21,496 nucleotides of DNA from Pigoraptor vietnamica. Taxonomy: Eukaryota; Opisthokonta; Filasterea. Position 1 is the stretch's first letter, and each line of letters begins with the position of its first letter. The notes under the pieces are model-generated. The model made no database searches and was not told the origin of the DNA. It saw only the letters and a program-made list of their open reading frames with translations. Positions 10,901 to 21,269 of the stretch are shown here, one piece after another. Location: assembly GCA_943704525.1 (NCBI GenBank), contig CALSCQ010003150.1:1-21496 (forward strand). Reading direction: 5' to 3'. The position numbers and the translations under genes were made by a program.

Positions 10901-12998
10901 GAATACGCGGGAAGGCTCGCGCGCGAAATCGAGCTGTTTGGGGTGAGAATGAAGCAGCTGGAGGACTACGGCCGCGAGTTCGAGGAGAAGACCAGCCTCG
11001 CACACCGAATGCTCGACCTTACGCAAGCGTGCGACGTGCGTCTCGAGAGGAAATCGTGCCCTACGACGACGATCCTGCGCACACGCCCAGTCGCGATGCC
11101 GAGGTACCCCGGTCCCCGAAAGGAGGGCTGCCTTCGCGCGTCTGCTCCCGCCCACGCGCGCCAAGCCGAAGTGAGCCTCGACCGCGCACTGAGGGCGAGC
11201 GGACTCCGTCTGTGCGCCGCGGGCGACGGCAGCCTCTTCGACGCCCTCGTCACGTGCCTGTACGGCGATGACATCGACGGCGAAGAGCGCGCGCAGTTAC
11301 GGACGTATCTGCTCACAAAGGCCGTCCTGTGGCAGGCGATGGCTGTCCAGCGGCAGAAGACGCCCGAATCGTTCGAGAAAGCGAACGGCTTGGCGATCGA
11401 CCAGTGGACGGAGTACGCGCGAGGGGACGGCGCACTCTACGACGAGCAGCTTCTGCACATGATGTTCCAGATGGAAGGTGCGCGCACCAGCTTCAACGTG
11501 TGGGTGGCGAAGGGCAGCGAGGAACCGGCTCTCTACCAGATAACGTCGCAGCGGTTGACACGCGAGTACTTCAACATTGCCATTGTTGCGAGCGAAGGTG
11601 CGTAAAAAATGGCCGAGGAAGTGCGGAGAGAGCATGTTTGTGCGTGTGTGCGTGCGTTTCTGTGTAAAGCAGTGCGTCCACCGGCGTGTGTCTATGCATG
11701 CAAGTGCGTGCGGCGGGTGTATATGCTTGTGTATGTACATATATGCGTATGTGACTAATCGGCACAATTTTTCCGATTGCCACCAAAACTTACTTCTCTT
11801 ACCCTGTCCTTCAACAGACCCGACAGACGCGGCGGAACACGTTCCCCTGCGCCACACGTTCCGCGCCATCCGTCCGACACCCATCGTCGACGACAGCGAC
11901 AGCGAAGCCGCCGAGGACATCGCGCGGAAGCCTCCCAGCCGGCGACGCTCGCGTCCCAACCCTACGTCACAAGTGGTCAACGACGGGGCGTACGATGTCG
12001 TCCTCGATACGAGCGCGATCATACAGCGTAACTTCGAGGTTGCCGCGCGAAGAATGCTTTCGTTGGCGCAACACGGCGGCCACGTGATGCGCTTCGTCAT
12101 ACCGACTGTCGCCCGCTACGAACTGGCCGGCATCGTGAAGGACCCACGGCGTCGCGAGATGGCATCACAACGGATGCAGTTCGTGACGGCGATGCTCAAC
12201 AGCAGGCAGATGCGTCCTGAGCTCGTCATCGCGCAAGACAGCCTTGACGCCGCCATCCTCGCTCAAGAAGAACACCGTCGCAACGACATCATCATCGCAT
12301 TCGCCGCGCGCAATTGCGCCAAGCTGCGGCCGGGGCGTGTCCTCCTCTGGAAAGAGGACATGGCCCTCATAGCGCAACAGATCGCGCGCCGAATGGAGCC
12401 TCGTCCCGGCGCACCCCTCCCGTCCGTGAAGACTTCGGAGGAGATCGAGCGCATTCTGCAAGGCGGAAATTTCGTGCAACTCTTCGCCGAGGACAACAAC
12501 GCGAGGGACAGCGCCGCCAGGCGCGCGACGGATGGGCCCAACGCTCGGCCGCAGTGGCACAGCTCACTCGCGCATGCGACTCAAGCGCGACACGAGTGGC
12601 GAGAATCGGGTCATGGACTCAGGCATCGCACAGACAACGTGCCGCGGCGTCCAGGCGATGGGGACACCGGCGAACGAGAGGACGTTCGAGCACGGCGCCC
12701 GCGGGAAGAGGACGACGACTCGAGCGACCGACACGACAAGATACGCAGGGCAGATGTCCGTAACGAGCGCGTCGCCCCCAGTGCGGTGGACAAGGGGGCT
12801 CGTCGCGAGGCTACCGCTCAGCGGGTGCACGGGAACGTAGTCTCGAGGGATGCCGCGCCGGGCGACCGAAGGCACGAGCGAGACTCGGCAGCGACGAGGC
12901 CGTCGGGCAGTTGGTACTTGGACCACCCGCGTCGCCACGATCGACCGGACCAAGCGGACGACGGGGAGAGGGACGCGAAGCGTGCGCGCCGCTACTGA
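7952..12998 (+). CDS. Dynamin/NUGGC-like GTPase fused to pseudo-OTU and PIN nuclease domains
   Basis: Two exons, 7952-11597 and 11818-12998, give about 1608 residues. Residues 1-75 are Gln/Pro/Gly-rich. GTPase: P-loop GMNRIGKT (135-142), G2-like GTTTAV (about 250), G3 DAPG (405-408); pattern and length resemble dynamin-superfamily proteins of the NUGGC (SLIP-GC) type, but no clear G4 NKxD is visible. A long helical, charged region follows. OTU-like domain about 1075-1210: GDGS at 1091-1094 stands where OTU proteases have GDGNC, and Y1206 where the catalytic His is expected, so protease activity is unlikely. PIN domain about 1275-1400 has four acidic residues, D1279 (LDTSAI), E1317 (RYELAG), D1372 (RNDIII), D1396 (WKEDMAL), so metal-dependent RNase activity is plausible. 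The C-terminal 200 residues are Arg/Asp-rich and disordered, ending KRARRY, a possible nuclear signal. TATA and leader lie upstream; AATAAA follows the stop. Substrate and pathway are unknown. Confidence 0.85.
11598..11817 (+). other. Single intron of the GTPase-PIN gene, with in-frame stop if retained
   Basis: Donor GTGCGTAA follows a split codon (phase 1) and acceptor TTCAACAG precedes 11818, restoring frame. If unspliced, translation ends at TAA 11603-11605, leaving GTPase plus OTU-like domain without PIN. The intron is moderately GT-rich and lies exactly between the OTU-like and PIN parts. Confidence 0.85.
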
Positions 12999-13013
12999 GA
13001 TGCCGGCGAAGAG

Positions 13014-13019
13014 AATAAA
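13014..13019 (+). terminator. Polyadenylation signal AATAAA
   Basis: A canonical AATAAA hexamer 16 bases after the stop codon of the GTPase-PIN gene (stop 12996-12998). A GT-rich stretch follows at 13040-13082, as expected for a downstream element. Confidence 0.65.
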
Positions 13020-13316
13020 CGAGTAGGAATGAGGAATGTGCGATATGTGTGCGTGTGTGTGTGCATGCATGCGTGCGCGTGTCGAGTCCGCGTGTGAGGC
13101 CACTGCGCCCTCTACCACAAGTTGTTGATAGCTCCTTGCTGGTAAACATCCCTTGTCCCTTCGGACCGCTCATTCTGCCGCTGCTGCACACAGAGAGATT
13201 TCAGATCAGCGCAAATTGTAGAAATTGGTTTCTCGACGACGGTGGCTACACACACGCAGAGAGAAAGAGGAAGACTGAGAGAGACAGAGAGATAAGAGAG
13301 AGAGAAAAACGACATA

Positions 13317-13392
<76 letters not shown>

Positions 13393-14122
13393 CACGCATC
13401 ACAGCGACAATAACAGCATGAACTAGAACAAGAGCAGCCACACAACAAAACGACGGACATGAAACGCACACACTTTCAGACACAAAACGTTGAATCCACC
13501 TGAGGAGTTTTACGTCGAGACACTGATGTCATCGACACGGACTGGAGCCAGCAGCGGTCCCATAATTAACGAGCGGCTCGGCCAATGCGGTGTGTGTGCT
13601 GCGGTGCCGCCGCTCTCGGCGATTTCTCTGAGGTTGAGCGCGCCGCAGTAACGGCACGCTTGCAATGTGCGCTGCGGTCACTCTGAGCACCGAGTGTCCC
13701 CGTAGCAACCAGACCCTTTGAGGGCGCTAATACATGTATAGCCCTTGCCGACAGCCACCGTCGCCACGGGTGCCGTCGGACAGGGGCTTGATCGCACACT
13801 TTTTCGTCGAGTGGATCGATGACTGAAGCAACTTGCAACTCGCGTGCGGACAACGTCATCACGAAATTGGATTCAATCGCCGACCATCCATACACAAAGA
13901 GTTGCATGTTTGTGCCATCTTATCTCGCCTTTGCCATGCTAGCTACCTCAGCGACTCGGATACCACAGCGGGTGTAGCACTGCACTACGTTTCACTCACA
14001 GTCTGTCACTGTGCAGTCGGCCGGTTTTACTCTAAAGCCGAGCCCGGGTGTTCTGGGCTGCTCCTAACCAGTTCAGTCATAACGCCTGAAGAGTCCAAGT
14101 CGAAGGGACACAGACAATTCAT
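13020..14122. other. Intergenic region between convergent genes
   Basis: About 1.1 kb separating the ends of the GTPase-PIN gene (plus) and the ankyrin locus (minus). Besides the GA/CA repeat at 13255-13389 no coding or RNA signal was found. Open frames here are short or antisense and lack domain patterns. Composition from 13480 onwards is less GC-rich than the genes. Confidence 0.6.
13255..13389. repeat. Purine GA-rich tract followed by (CA)n
   Basis: A GAGA/AAGA purine tract at 13255-13311 is followed by an imperfect, then pure CA run at 13313-13389 (pure from 13325, about 32 units). It lies downstream of the polyadenylation signal of the GTPase-PIN gene. Confidence 0.95.
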
Positions 14123-16287
14123 TCACTTGAACTTGCTCGCAGCCAGCGCGTCTCGTAGCCACTGTATCATGTCGGGAGAGGCCGACAACCAAAGGGCATC
14201 GGGATCACGCAGCTCTGAGGCGCACGGAATCTCAAAGTCAATCAAGGCCTGCAGAATGTCCCGCCTGCCGTGCCCTCGAACAGCCAATCGTTAACGGGAA
14301 GGGGTCGTTCCACCAGCTCAATACCAAGCGCACGCTCGACTGCGAACGTGTCGTAGTTGACGGGCGCCCAGCTGTGTTTTGTCCAGAGGGGAAGCGGTAC
14401 GATACCACGATTGTTCGCAAGCACCGAGCGCAAAAACTGCATGTTGTTTACATACGACAGCAGGGACTTCACATGCGGACGCGCGCGCTCAATTGCGCCG
14501 GGGTGATGAGTCTCAAACCAACGCACAAAATTAAGGCGTCCATCCCCGAGTGCCGCGATGAATGCGCACTTCAGTTCCTCCTCGTCCAGCGAACTCCGCC
14601 CAAGCACCCAGCGAAACAGCCTCCACCGGCGCGATTCAACGGCCGAGGACAGCGACACGTGAAGACCGGGAAGCCGCCGGTCGATCATGAGCGCAAGCCC
14701 AATGTGCCCTCTCCGCACAGCCACTTCGAGGCACCGTGTGAAATTGAAGGGGTCACTCGAAGGATCACTCGACTTGCCACTGTCCACCGCACGCAAATTC
14801 ACGTCTATCATGTACGAGACCATGTCGTAGTGACCCTCCGCAGCGGCCTCTTCCTCAATACTCGCCTTCCAGCTAAGCGCCCCCATCGCGCTGGATACAT
14901 TAAACGCATCGTGCTCGCAGAGATGGCGAAGCATCGCAAGGTCGCCTCTCTTAAACGCTGGCGCAAGCCAAGCGTTGGCCATGTAAGTCCAGTTCTTGTC
15001 AGAATCCCGACGGTCGCCCAGCTGCTCTTTCCTGAGCGCAAGGACAAAGTCAACGGCATCGCGAGACAATTCAAACGACGGCGGTATTGAAAGACCCATC
15101 GACTCCATCCCAACGAACGAGGAATATTCCTGGTATTCCTCGTTAATGGGGGGCAACAGCATGCTGTACGTTAGGTACCCTTCTGCCTTCGCCCACGCGA
15201 GCGCATCCATCGCCCCGTACAAAAGTAACAGCTGCATAATCGTCGGCAACCAGTGACCATTCTTGACGTGCTGCGCCGCCAACTTGGCAGTGTCGTACTT
15301 TCCGCGCATGAGTAACACAAGGAAATCCGCAGCACAGCAGTGCCTCAGCAGCCCCAGGCCATGCATCTCGTCCTCCGCACACGCGCCCATTTCGCGGAGA
15401 CGCGCCGCTATCCGCTCGTTGCCGGCACGAAACGCAGCTGCCGTGGCTTCCGTCCTTGTGTCCGTTGCAAGCGCAGGAAAAGGCACTGGAGCACGGCTAC
15501 TGAATGGCGCGATCGAGATCGACCTCGGTGCCGGCGCAAGCGGCAAGAAGGAACAGCCGCCGCGACAACAGACGGTCGTCTTCCTCGCCCGTCGCCGTGC
15601 GTGACTTGCGCGCCTCCGTTAACACGCCCAAGAGAGAGTCACTGAGGCCCTCAGAGAAGAGAGCGTCGCCCACAACCTCCACAAAGTGCTCTGACGGAGT
15701 AACAAACGGAAGCACTCGGCCCACAAGAGCGGCGTCTCCCATAGTCACTGCCGCAGACGCTGCATCGCGGGCGGCGCCTGGGTACAACTCGAGGAACATT
15801 TCCGGGGGCGCAATGTCCAAGAGCGCACAAAGTTGCTCCCGATTCAGGCGTCTAAATTGAAGCTGGCGCCATCAACATGCAGCTCAGTCTTGGTCACATC
15901 CAGTGTCCGATTGCGCACGAGGAAAACGCACATGTCCAAATCGCTGCGCAGGAGCGCAAACTCGATGGCGTCGTTCGAGCAGTGCGCCACGCGACCGCGC
16001 TTGACCTCGTCCTCGTGGAGCAGCTGAATCACCTCGAGGTGCCCGCTCTTCGCCGCGAGGTCAATGTCCCAGTGACCGTACGGGCGATACCGCGACAAGT
16101 CGCCGACGACGCTGTCGTTGACCGTGTCCCTAATGCGGTCGAAGAAGTCGCAGAGTCGCTTGCACGTCGCGCGGAGGTGGCCCACGTCCGTGAGCGTGAA
16201 CCGCGCGAGCTTGACGAGGTGGACAAGCGCCTCCTCCGACAGGCCTAGAAGAAGCGACACGTCGACCGCGCCCACAGAGACGTCCAT
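14123..16287 (-). pseudogene. Ankyrin-type gene with F-box-like N-terminus, interrupted reading frame
   Basis: The locus starts at ATG 16285-16287 and its coding pattern runs to a TGA at 14123-14125, about 700 codons without a clear intron. The first 50 residues resemble an F-box (LSEEALVHLVKL, LRATCKRLCDFF). Degenerate ankyrin-type repeats follow (DLAAKSGHLEVIQLLHED, AAAEGHYDMVSYMI, CLEVAVRRGHIGLALMI). The longest continuous frame is 434 codons, ending at 14242; beyond it the ankyrin-like C-terminus continues in another frame. Overall there are about three frame interruptions, and no good GT/AG pair explains them. This is either a young pseudogene or an assembly with indel errors. Ankyrin/F-box families are abundant in amoebae; members also occur in their giant viruses, so the ultimate origin is open. 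A substrate-adaptor role in ubiquitylation would be the usual guess for an intact member. Confidence 0.7.
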
Positions 16288-16755
16288 TGCGACCGCGGCA
16301 TAAAGAGCGAAAGTGCACAGACGCGGTGAAAGGGGTAAGCGGGCGAAGTGCTGATTTTAAAAGGAAACTGCAGCCACTGAAAAACAAAGAATCGATTGCC
16401 TGAGCGAGAGGTCGGAAGAATCGCGGAAATGTTGGCGATGTTAGTGATTTTAGGCCGTGAAGTATGCAGGACGCCAGCAGCGCGCACAACATGCAAGTCA
16501 GGAGCCTACAAGCGAGTACGGCACACAATACAAAGACGACAAGGGCGCTGAAGAGAAAAGCTACTCTGCGGCCTTCAAAACTTCCACGCAAACTGAGCCA
16601 ATAATATCGAATCCTACGCATTTATCAGCCGATTGATGCGCCCGCAGCGCGACGCGCCACTTCCATGCCAGCATCCTGATCTCCCCGCCACTGCCTCAAG
16701 TGGTGATTCACCACCCGCGGCTGCCTCGAACGGCAAAGACGCCCCCGCGGTTGCC
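16288..16755. other. Spacer between COPB1 3' end and ankyrin locus
   Basis: About 470 bases between two minus-strand genes. It must hold the COPB1 3' UTR and the ankyrin promoter. A minus-strand GATAAA at 16621-16626 is the best polyadenylation candidate for COPB1, but it is not canonical. A degenerate 30-base repeat overlaps the COPB1 stop codon. Nothing else recognisable. Confidence 0.45.
16355..16362 (-). promoter_or_regulatory. Possible TATA-like element (TTTTAAAA)
   Basis: TTTTAAAA lies about 68 bases upstream of the ankyrin locus ATG on the minus strand. It is palindromic and off consensus, and it stands in a locally AT-richer patch of an otherwise GC-rich spacer. Weak call by position and composition only. 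Confidence 0.25.
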
Positions 16756-16783
16756 TCAAGCGGCAATGACCTCCTGGTTGTGC
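16691..16783. repeat. Degenerate 30-bp tandem repeat across the COPB1 stop codon
   Basis: CCTCAAG/CCTCGAA-type units start at 16694, 16724 and 16754, an exact 30-base period, with a shared CCCGCGG block before the second and third. Identity between units is only about 60 percent. The COPB1 stop (TGA, minus, 16756-16758) is within the unit starting at 16754. Confidence 0.5.
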
Positions 16784-19700
16784 GTAATCTTGTCGCCGAG
16801 GCTCAGCGCAATGCCCTGCGTCTTGCTGCGTATGCGAATGTGGCCGGCAATCTTCCCCTCGGGCGTGCGCTCGATCGAGACGTTCGCAAGCGCGTCCTCG
16901 CCAAAGATGGACCTGAGGTTGCGCCGTCAGAAATTTGCCCACTCAGCGTTAAACAGTTCTTTCTCGAATGTCAATGACAAGTAAGATGCCACGAAGCACG
17001 CAGAAGCCGCACTTTGCAAGAAGGAAACACGGAACAGATATGCAAACCACGTCGATGGTTACGACAAATGCGATAGCACGCACACACACGCACCTGGCGT
17101 AGAGGTTCGCAGCGAGGAATCCACAGTCCCCGGCGAGCGCGCTCTCGGGCGTGAGGCAGCGCATGTTCGTTGCGCCGATAATGTGGCGAAGGTATTGGTT
17201 GAGGTCGGTGCACACCGTTGCCACAGCCACCTGCGCAATGGTACCAGAGGCACGAGTGGGGTTAGGGCCACCAAGTATGCAAACACACGCAGTGCACCAA
17301 AAGGGCAACGGAAACATACTCTCCCACAAACTCACATGCGCACCCAACGAGACATGAGACACGGGCATTACATCGCACGAAGGAAACAACGACAACAGAC
17401 GAACGTGCCACGCACCTTGTTCTCCCACTCAAACTCGACCCACATACGCCGGAAGTCCGTGTCGGTGCAGTCGCCGGGCGTGATGTAGTCCATGACGTCA
17501 ATGTGGATGTCGTTGAGCACCACGCAGTTGCGGTCGCTCGTGCTGCCCGTGAGATCGTACACAATGTTCCCAAAAATGATGCCGTTCTCCGTCGACGACA
17601 CCTGTGCATGTGCGTGCACGCGTGAGTCCAAATTCGCGTAGGGCCATGTGCACGAAGCGATAAATTGCGGAAGTCGACACAGGCTTCACGGCAAGGGTTG
17701 ACCAATAACTGCCACTGCGAAAAAGAGATGCCAAAAACAGTACGGACCTTCACGTTGGCGCGGATGTTGCAGAAGTCGTGGGGGCCGAGCGTGTAGGCCG
17801 TGGGCCGCTCCACGAGCTTGAGGTCGCCGAGGGTCGCCAGTTCGAGCGAGAGGCTCTGGAGGGTGTCGGACGTCTGATTGACCACGAGGACGTCGAGCAC
17901 AATGTCGTACTGGTTGACGTTGACGTAAGCCTCGGCGTAGACGGGGTCGGAGAAGCCGGTGAGCTGGAAGACCTGCATGCGTGTGCGTGCGATAGTAGAA
18001 TCGTCGCGTGAGCAGATTTGATGACACTAAGGGCACAGACAGACAACACGCAACGCACAGACGTCAAAGTCGAGAGTGCATTGCAAATGCTAGCGAGGCG
18101 CACCTTGCTGAGCTTCGACGCCGACTTGTCCTTGGACTCGTTGCCGCCCGTGGCTGCCAACAGGCTCGTCGTGAACACGTCCTCCTCGCTCGCACCCGCA
18201 GCAGCCTGTGACAGGGCCACAAGGGTCACCTCACCAAGAGATTAACAACAACTACAAAGCGAAAATAAAACAAAGCAAAACATAGAGTGGACGACAGCTC
18301 TCTACGCAGCGTACACAGGGATCGAGCCAACACCCCGTACGCACCTTGGGTCCGAGCTGGCGGAACGAGATGAGATCATCGGCCTGCACCGAAATGTTCG
18401 TCCGCGCCTTCTCAAGTGCCTCGGCGGCGCTTTCCGCCTGCTGCGTGCGCTGGAGCATCGCGCTGAACGCCTCCCTGCATGCGTGCTCAAACACCTCGAC
18501 CACGGCCGGGGTGGGTTCCGCGAGCGTGCGCAGGCACACAGCGAGGCGGTCGCGCGAGTCGTCGTCGATGGGCGAATCCGCAAGGCCGCTCTGACCGAGG
18601 TGAATGATGCTGGCGATCGCAAGGAGCGCCTCCGCCGACGCCTTGTGGGAGCGACGTGCAGCGTCGGGCGCACCGCTCGACGCGTAGATGCGAGAGTAGC
18701 GCAGGGACAGCTTCACGAGGGCGGCGCCCAACTGCGCAACCGAGGAAGAGAGGACGATTGAGCACAACTGCGTAAGACCATGCAGAGACCTAAAGGCAGG
18801 GCGCAGATTACACGCACAAAAATGCACACAAGCGACGCGTTCTGAGACACGCGGCACGCACCACGGCGCCAAGGAAGAAGTCGCCGGCCTTGATGAGGGA
18901 GCGCAGCGACGGCTTGTCCTCCGCCACCTTGCTCTCCACACCGCGCGACGTCACCGTCAGCGCACTCTGCGAGGCGTACGTGCCGTCGGACGCGAGAAGC
19001 CTGCGATTGCACACATGGGCGGTTAGTGACGATGCTGTGAGCACACTAGCGCGATAATAAATGCACATATCACCGGGAGAAAACAATGTCTAGACACTAC
19101 CGAAGAGTCTGCGCTTACACCCGCGCCGTTGAGAATGCATACTATCACGTGCGCACAATGCCGAGCACCACCAAGGCGACAGGGGCGGACGCACGCACCT
19201 GGCGGACGGCTGGGAAGGGGCGGCGGCGGCGGGTGCCTTGGCGGGCTCCGCGGGTGCGTCGCCAGCGGCCTCGCGAATCAGCGAGTCCACAATGGGAAGT
19301 TCGCCCAGCGACTCCTTGATGATGGACGTCGCCTGCGACAGGGGAGCAAGGGGCGCATCAGATCGCGACCACTCACGACCAACGACAGGCACAAGCCCAC
19401 ACGAGAGGAGCATGGGTTTCCCTTGGTGACGCACCTGCTCAATCTCGTCGATCGACTCGGCGTACTCGCCCGCAATCCAGAGGGCGACGCGGAAGACCTT
19501 CCCCGCCTTGATCTGCGGCACCGCCTGCAACAGGCCCTGGAGAATCTGCGGCCGCAGCTGCGCGTCCACAAAGAGCACGCGTAAGCATGGACGCAACTGA
19601 AGGGTCATGCCGCGGAATTGAAGCAGGAAAGCCCCGACACGCGCGGAGGACACAACAGAAGTGCTCACGGTGTGGATCGGGCATGTGTCATCCAGATAAT

Positions 19701-21269
19701 AACAGAGCGTGCCGATTGATACCGGCACAAGGCGATACGGAGATGGTGATTGATGGTGAGCAAGGGATTCCAGAGTGCAGACGGCCCACCTTTGGGAAGC
19801 GCTCAATGGCCTCGCGCACAAAGTGGACGACGTCCGAAGCAGAGGCGGCGTTCGTGTCGCCCACATAGTCCATGAGCATGGGGACGATGCTCGCCGCAAT
19901 CGCAGGGTGCTGCGGGGCGTGTGGCCGGAGGGTGAGATGCATGTGCGGGTGACTGTGCGCACGCACACACACACACACTCGCACGCACGCACATACGCTC
20001 GTACAAGTACGCACACGCACAAACAGAAGCAAGGAAATTTCGAAGTGATAATTTCAGAGGCAAGGCGGTTTCGGGAACGCACCTTGATGCCGCAAGTGTG
20101 CAGGGCCTGCACGAGCAGCTGCTTGTACTCGCCGCTCTTGTCAAAGTCATCGCCCGACGACGAGCGCGAGAGCTCCTTCTTCAGCACGAGCACGACCTGC
20201 GTGCCCAAAAGTCACCGAAATAGCGTCAGCCACGAGCCTATTACGGCAATACGCCGCAGAAGCCCCATGTTTGGAAGGACATCGTCGCGTGATGCTGGCA
20301 CTGCCACAGTGAGGCCATCCGATATGCCTCAAAGGAAAACGCACCTCCTCCACATTGCGGGGCGTGACGAGCTCGAGGACGAGCGCGAGCGTCTTCTTAC
20401 GGACGTCGAGGTCGGGTGCGGCAAGGACGCGCAGGATATCCATCACGACATCCTGCGGGGACACAGATGTGAGTTGTGGCGTTAGTCGAGTCAAAGTGGG
20501 CAGTCGGTGAGGCTGGTGTGAAAAGCCAATGGAGGTCGTACAAAAGAGCGACGATCGTAACAACAGAGCGGCAACACGGCCGAAATAAACGTCGTATAGA
20601 CGAAACCACGGCACGTGACGAAAACAAACAAACAAGTCCTCGCATCCGCACCTGGAGGACCTTCTCGTGGCTGGCCGTGCGCTTGAGCTCCGCGAGGCGG
20701 TCCAGCACAATCAGCTTGACGTTGTTGTCGCTCTCCTTCACGACGAGGTCAATGTACGTCGTCGCGGCCGCCTTGATCGCGGTGGGAGCCGTCGACAGCG
20801 TAATTAGCGTGCCAGCGGCGTCGTAGCGAACGGCCGCCGACTGCGCGTTGAGGAGTGTGTAGATGCAGCGGATGAAGCGCGCGCGCTCGGTCGGGTTCGT
20901 GCGGCACACCTGTGCGGGAGGGCCGTGCACGAGTACACGCAAATACAGGGTTATATAGCGACAAAGGTGTGAAGTATGCGCAATACACGAACGCACATAA
21001 CCAAACTCTAACCGCACCAAATTTAAAACGCACACGAACGGAACATCACAACAAAGTAAGGTGGCACACACGGACATAAGAAACACGCACATCCCACCAC
21101 AGCCCCACACCAACACCAGACGCACCTTGTGGATGAGCTCCACGATGATGAGCTGCATGATGTCACCAAAGTTCTGGACCTGGTCGATGACCGTCGCGAG
21201 GTAGTCGAGTGCGCGCGGCTGGTCCACGTGCACGAGCATCATGAAGGCGTTGCGCTTGCAGCTCATGTC
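16756..21269 (-). CDS. COPB1: Coatomer subunit beta (beta-COP), 5' partial
   Basis: Beta-COP is part of the COPI F-subcomplex that coats Golgi-to-ER vesicles. Visible: 790 residues in 14 exons, matching the animal protein from about residue 185 to the end. Exons in gene order: 21269-21126, 20909-20652, 20452-20345, 20196-20083, 19909-19790, 19596-19435, 19332-19199, 19000-18862, 18731-18345, 18205-18104, 17972-17748, 17601-17416, 17230-17094, 16912-16756. All are GT/AG and in frame. The N-terminal HEAT/adaptin trunk has [19 protein letters not shown] and [14 protein letters not shown]. The C-terminal appendage has [40 protein letters not shown] then [14 protein letters not shown], and ends EVIAA. 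An Ala/Pro-rich linker ends the exon at 19199, where animals have a charged one. Eleven of 13 introns are phase 0. The first exons, including the start, lie to the right of the window. Looks intact and essential. Confidence 0.97.
19957..20031. repeat. AC/GC-rich tract in a COPB1 intron
   Basis: About 75 bases of alternating AC and GC repeats in the COPB1 intron 20082-19910; in the gene's sense it is a GT/GC-rich tract. Same class as the intron repeats in the kinase gene. Confidence 0.85.

Noticed and set aside
13748-13779. Possible hairpin (CCGACAG ... GTGCCGTCGG)
   Set aside because: Stem is broken by a mismatch and a bulge, with no U-tract or conserved partner; expected by chance in GC-rich DNA.
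13400-14122. Search for tRNA or other RNA gene in the gene-free stretch
   Set aside because: No B-box-like GGTTCRANTCC and no cloverleaf seen on either strand.
13833-14294. 153-codon plus-strand frame near the ankyrin locus end
   Set aside because: Its 3' half is antisense to the ankyrin C-terminal coding pattern and it has no recognisable domain.
15497-15860. Introns as explanation for the frame changes in the ankyrin locus
   Set aside because: A GTGCGC donor and TTTAG acceptor exist nearby, but the resulting lengths do not bring the reading frames together.
7247-16755. Transposon or virus-derived insertion
   Set aside because: No terminal repeats, target duplications, transposase, reverse transcriptase, integrase, polymerase or capsid pattern was seen around the intron-poor island.
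16633-16977. 114-codon plus-strand frame with a ten-residue repeat (ASSGDSPPAA, ASNGKDAPAV)
   Set aside because: It is antisense to the last COPB1 exon and the repeat reflects the 30-bp DNA repeat; no sign of a promoter or relative.
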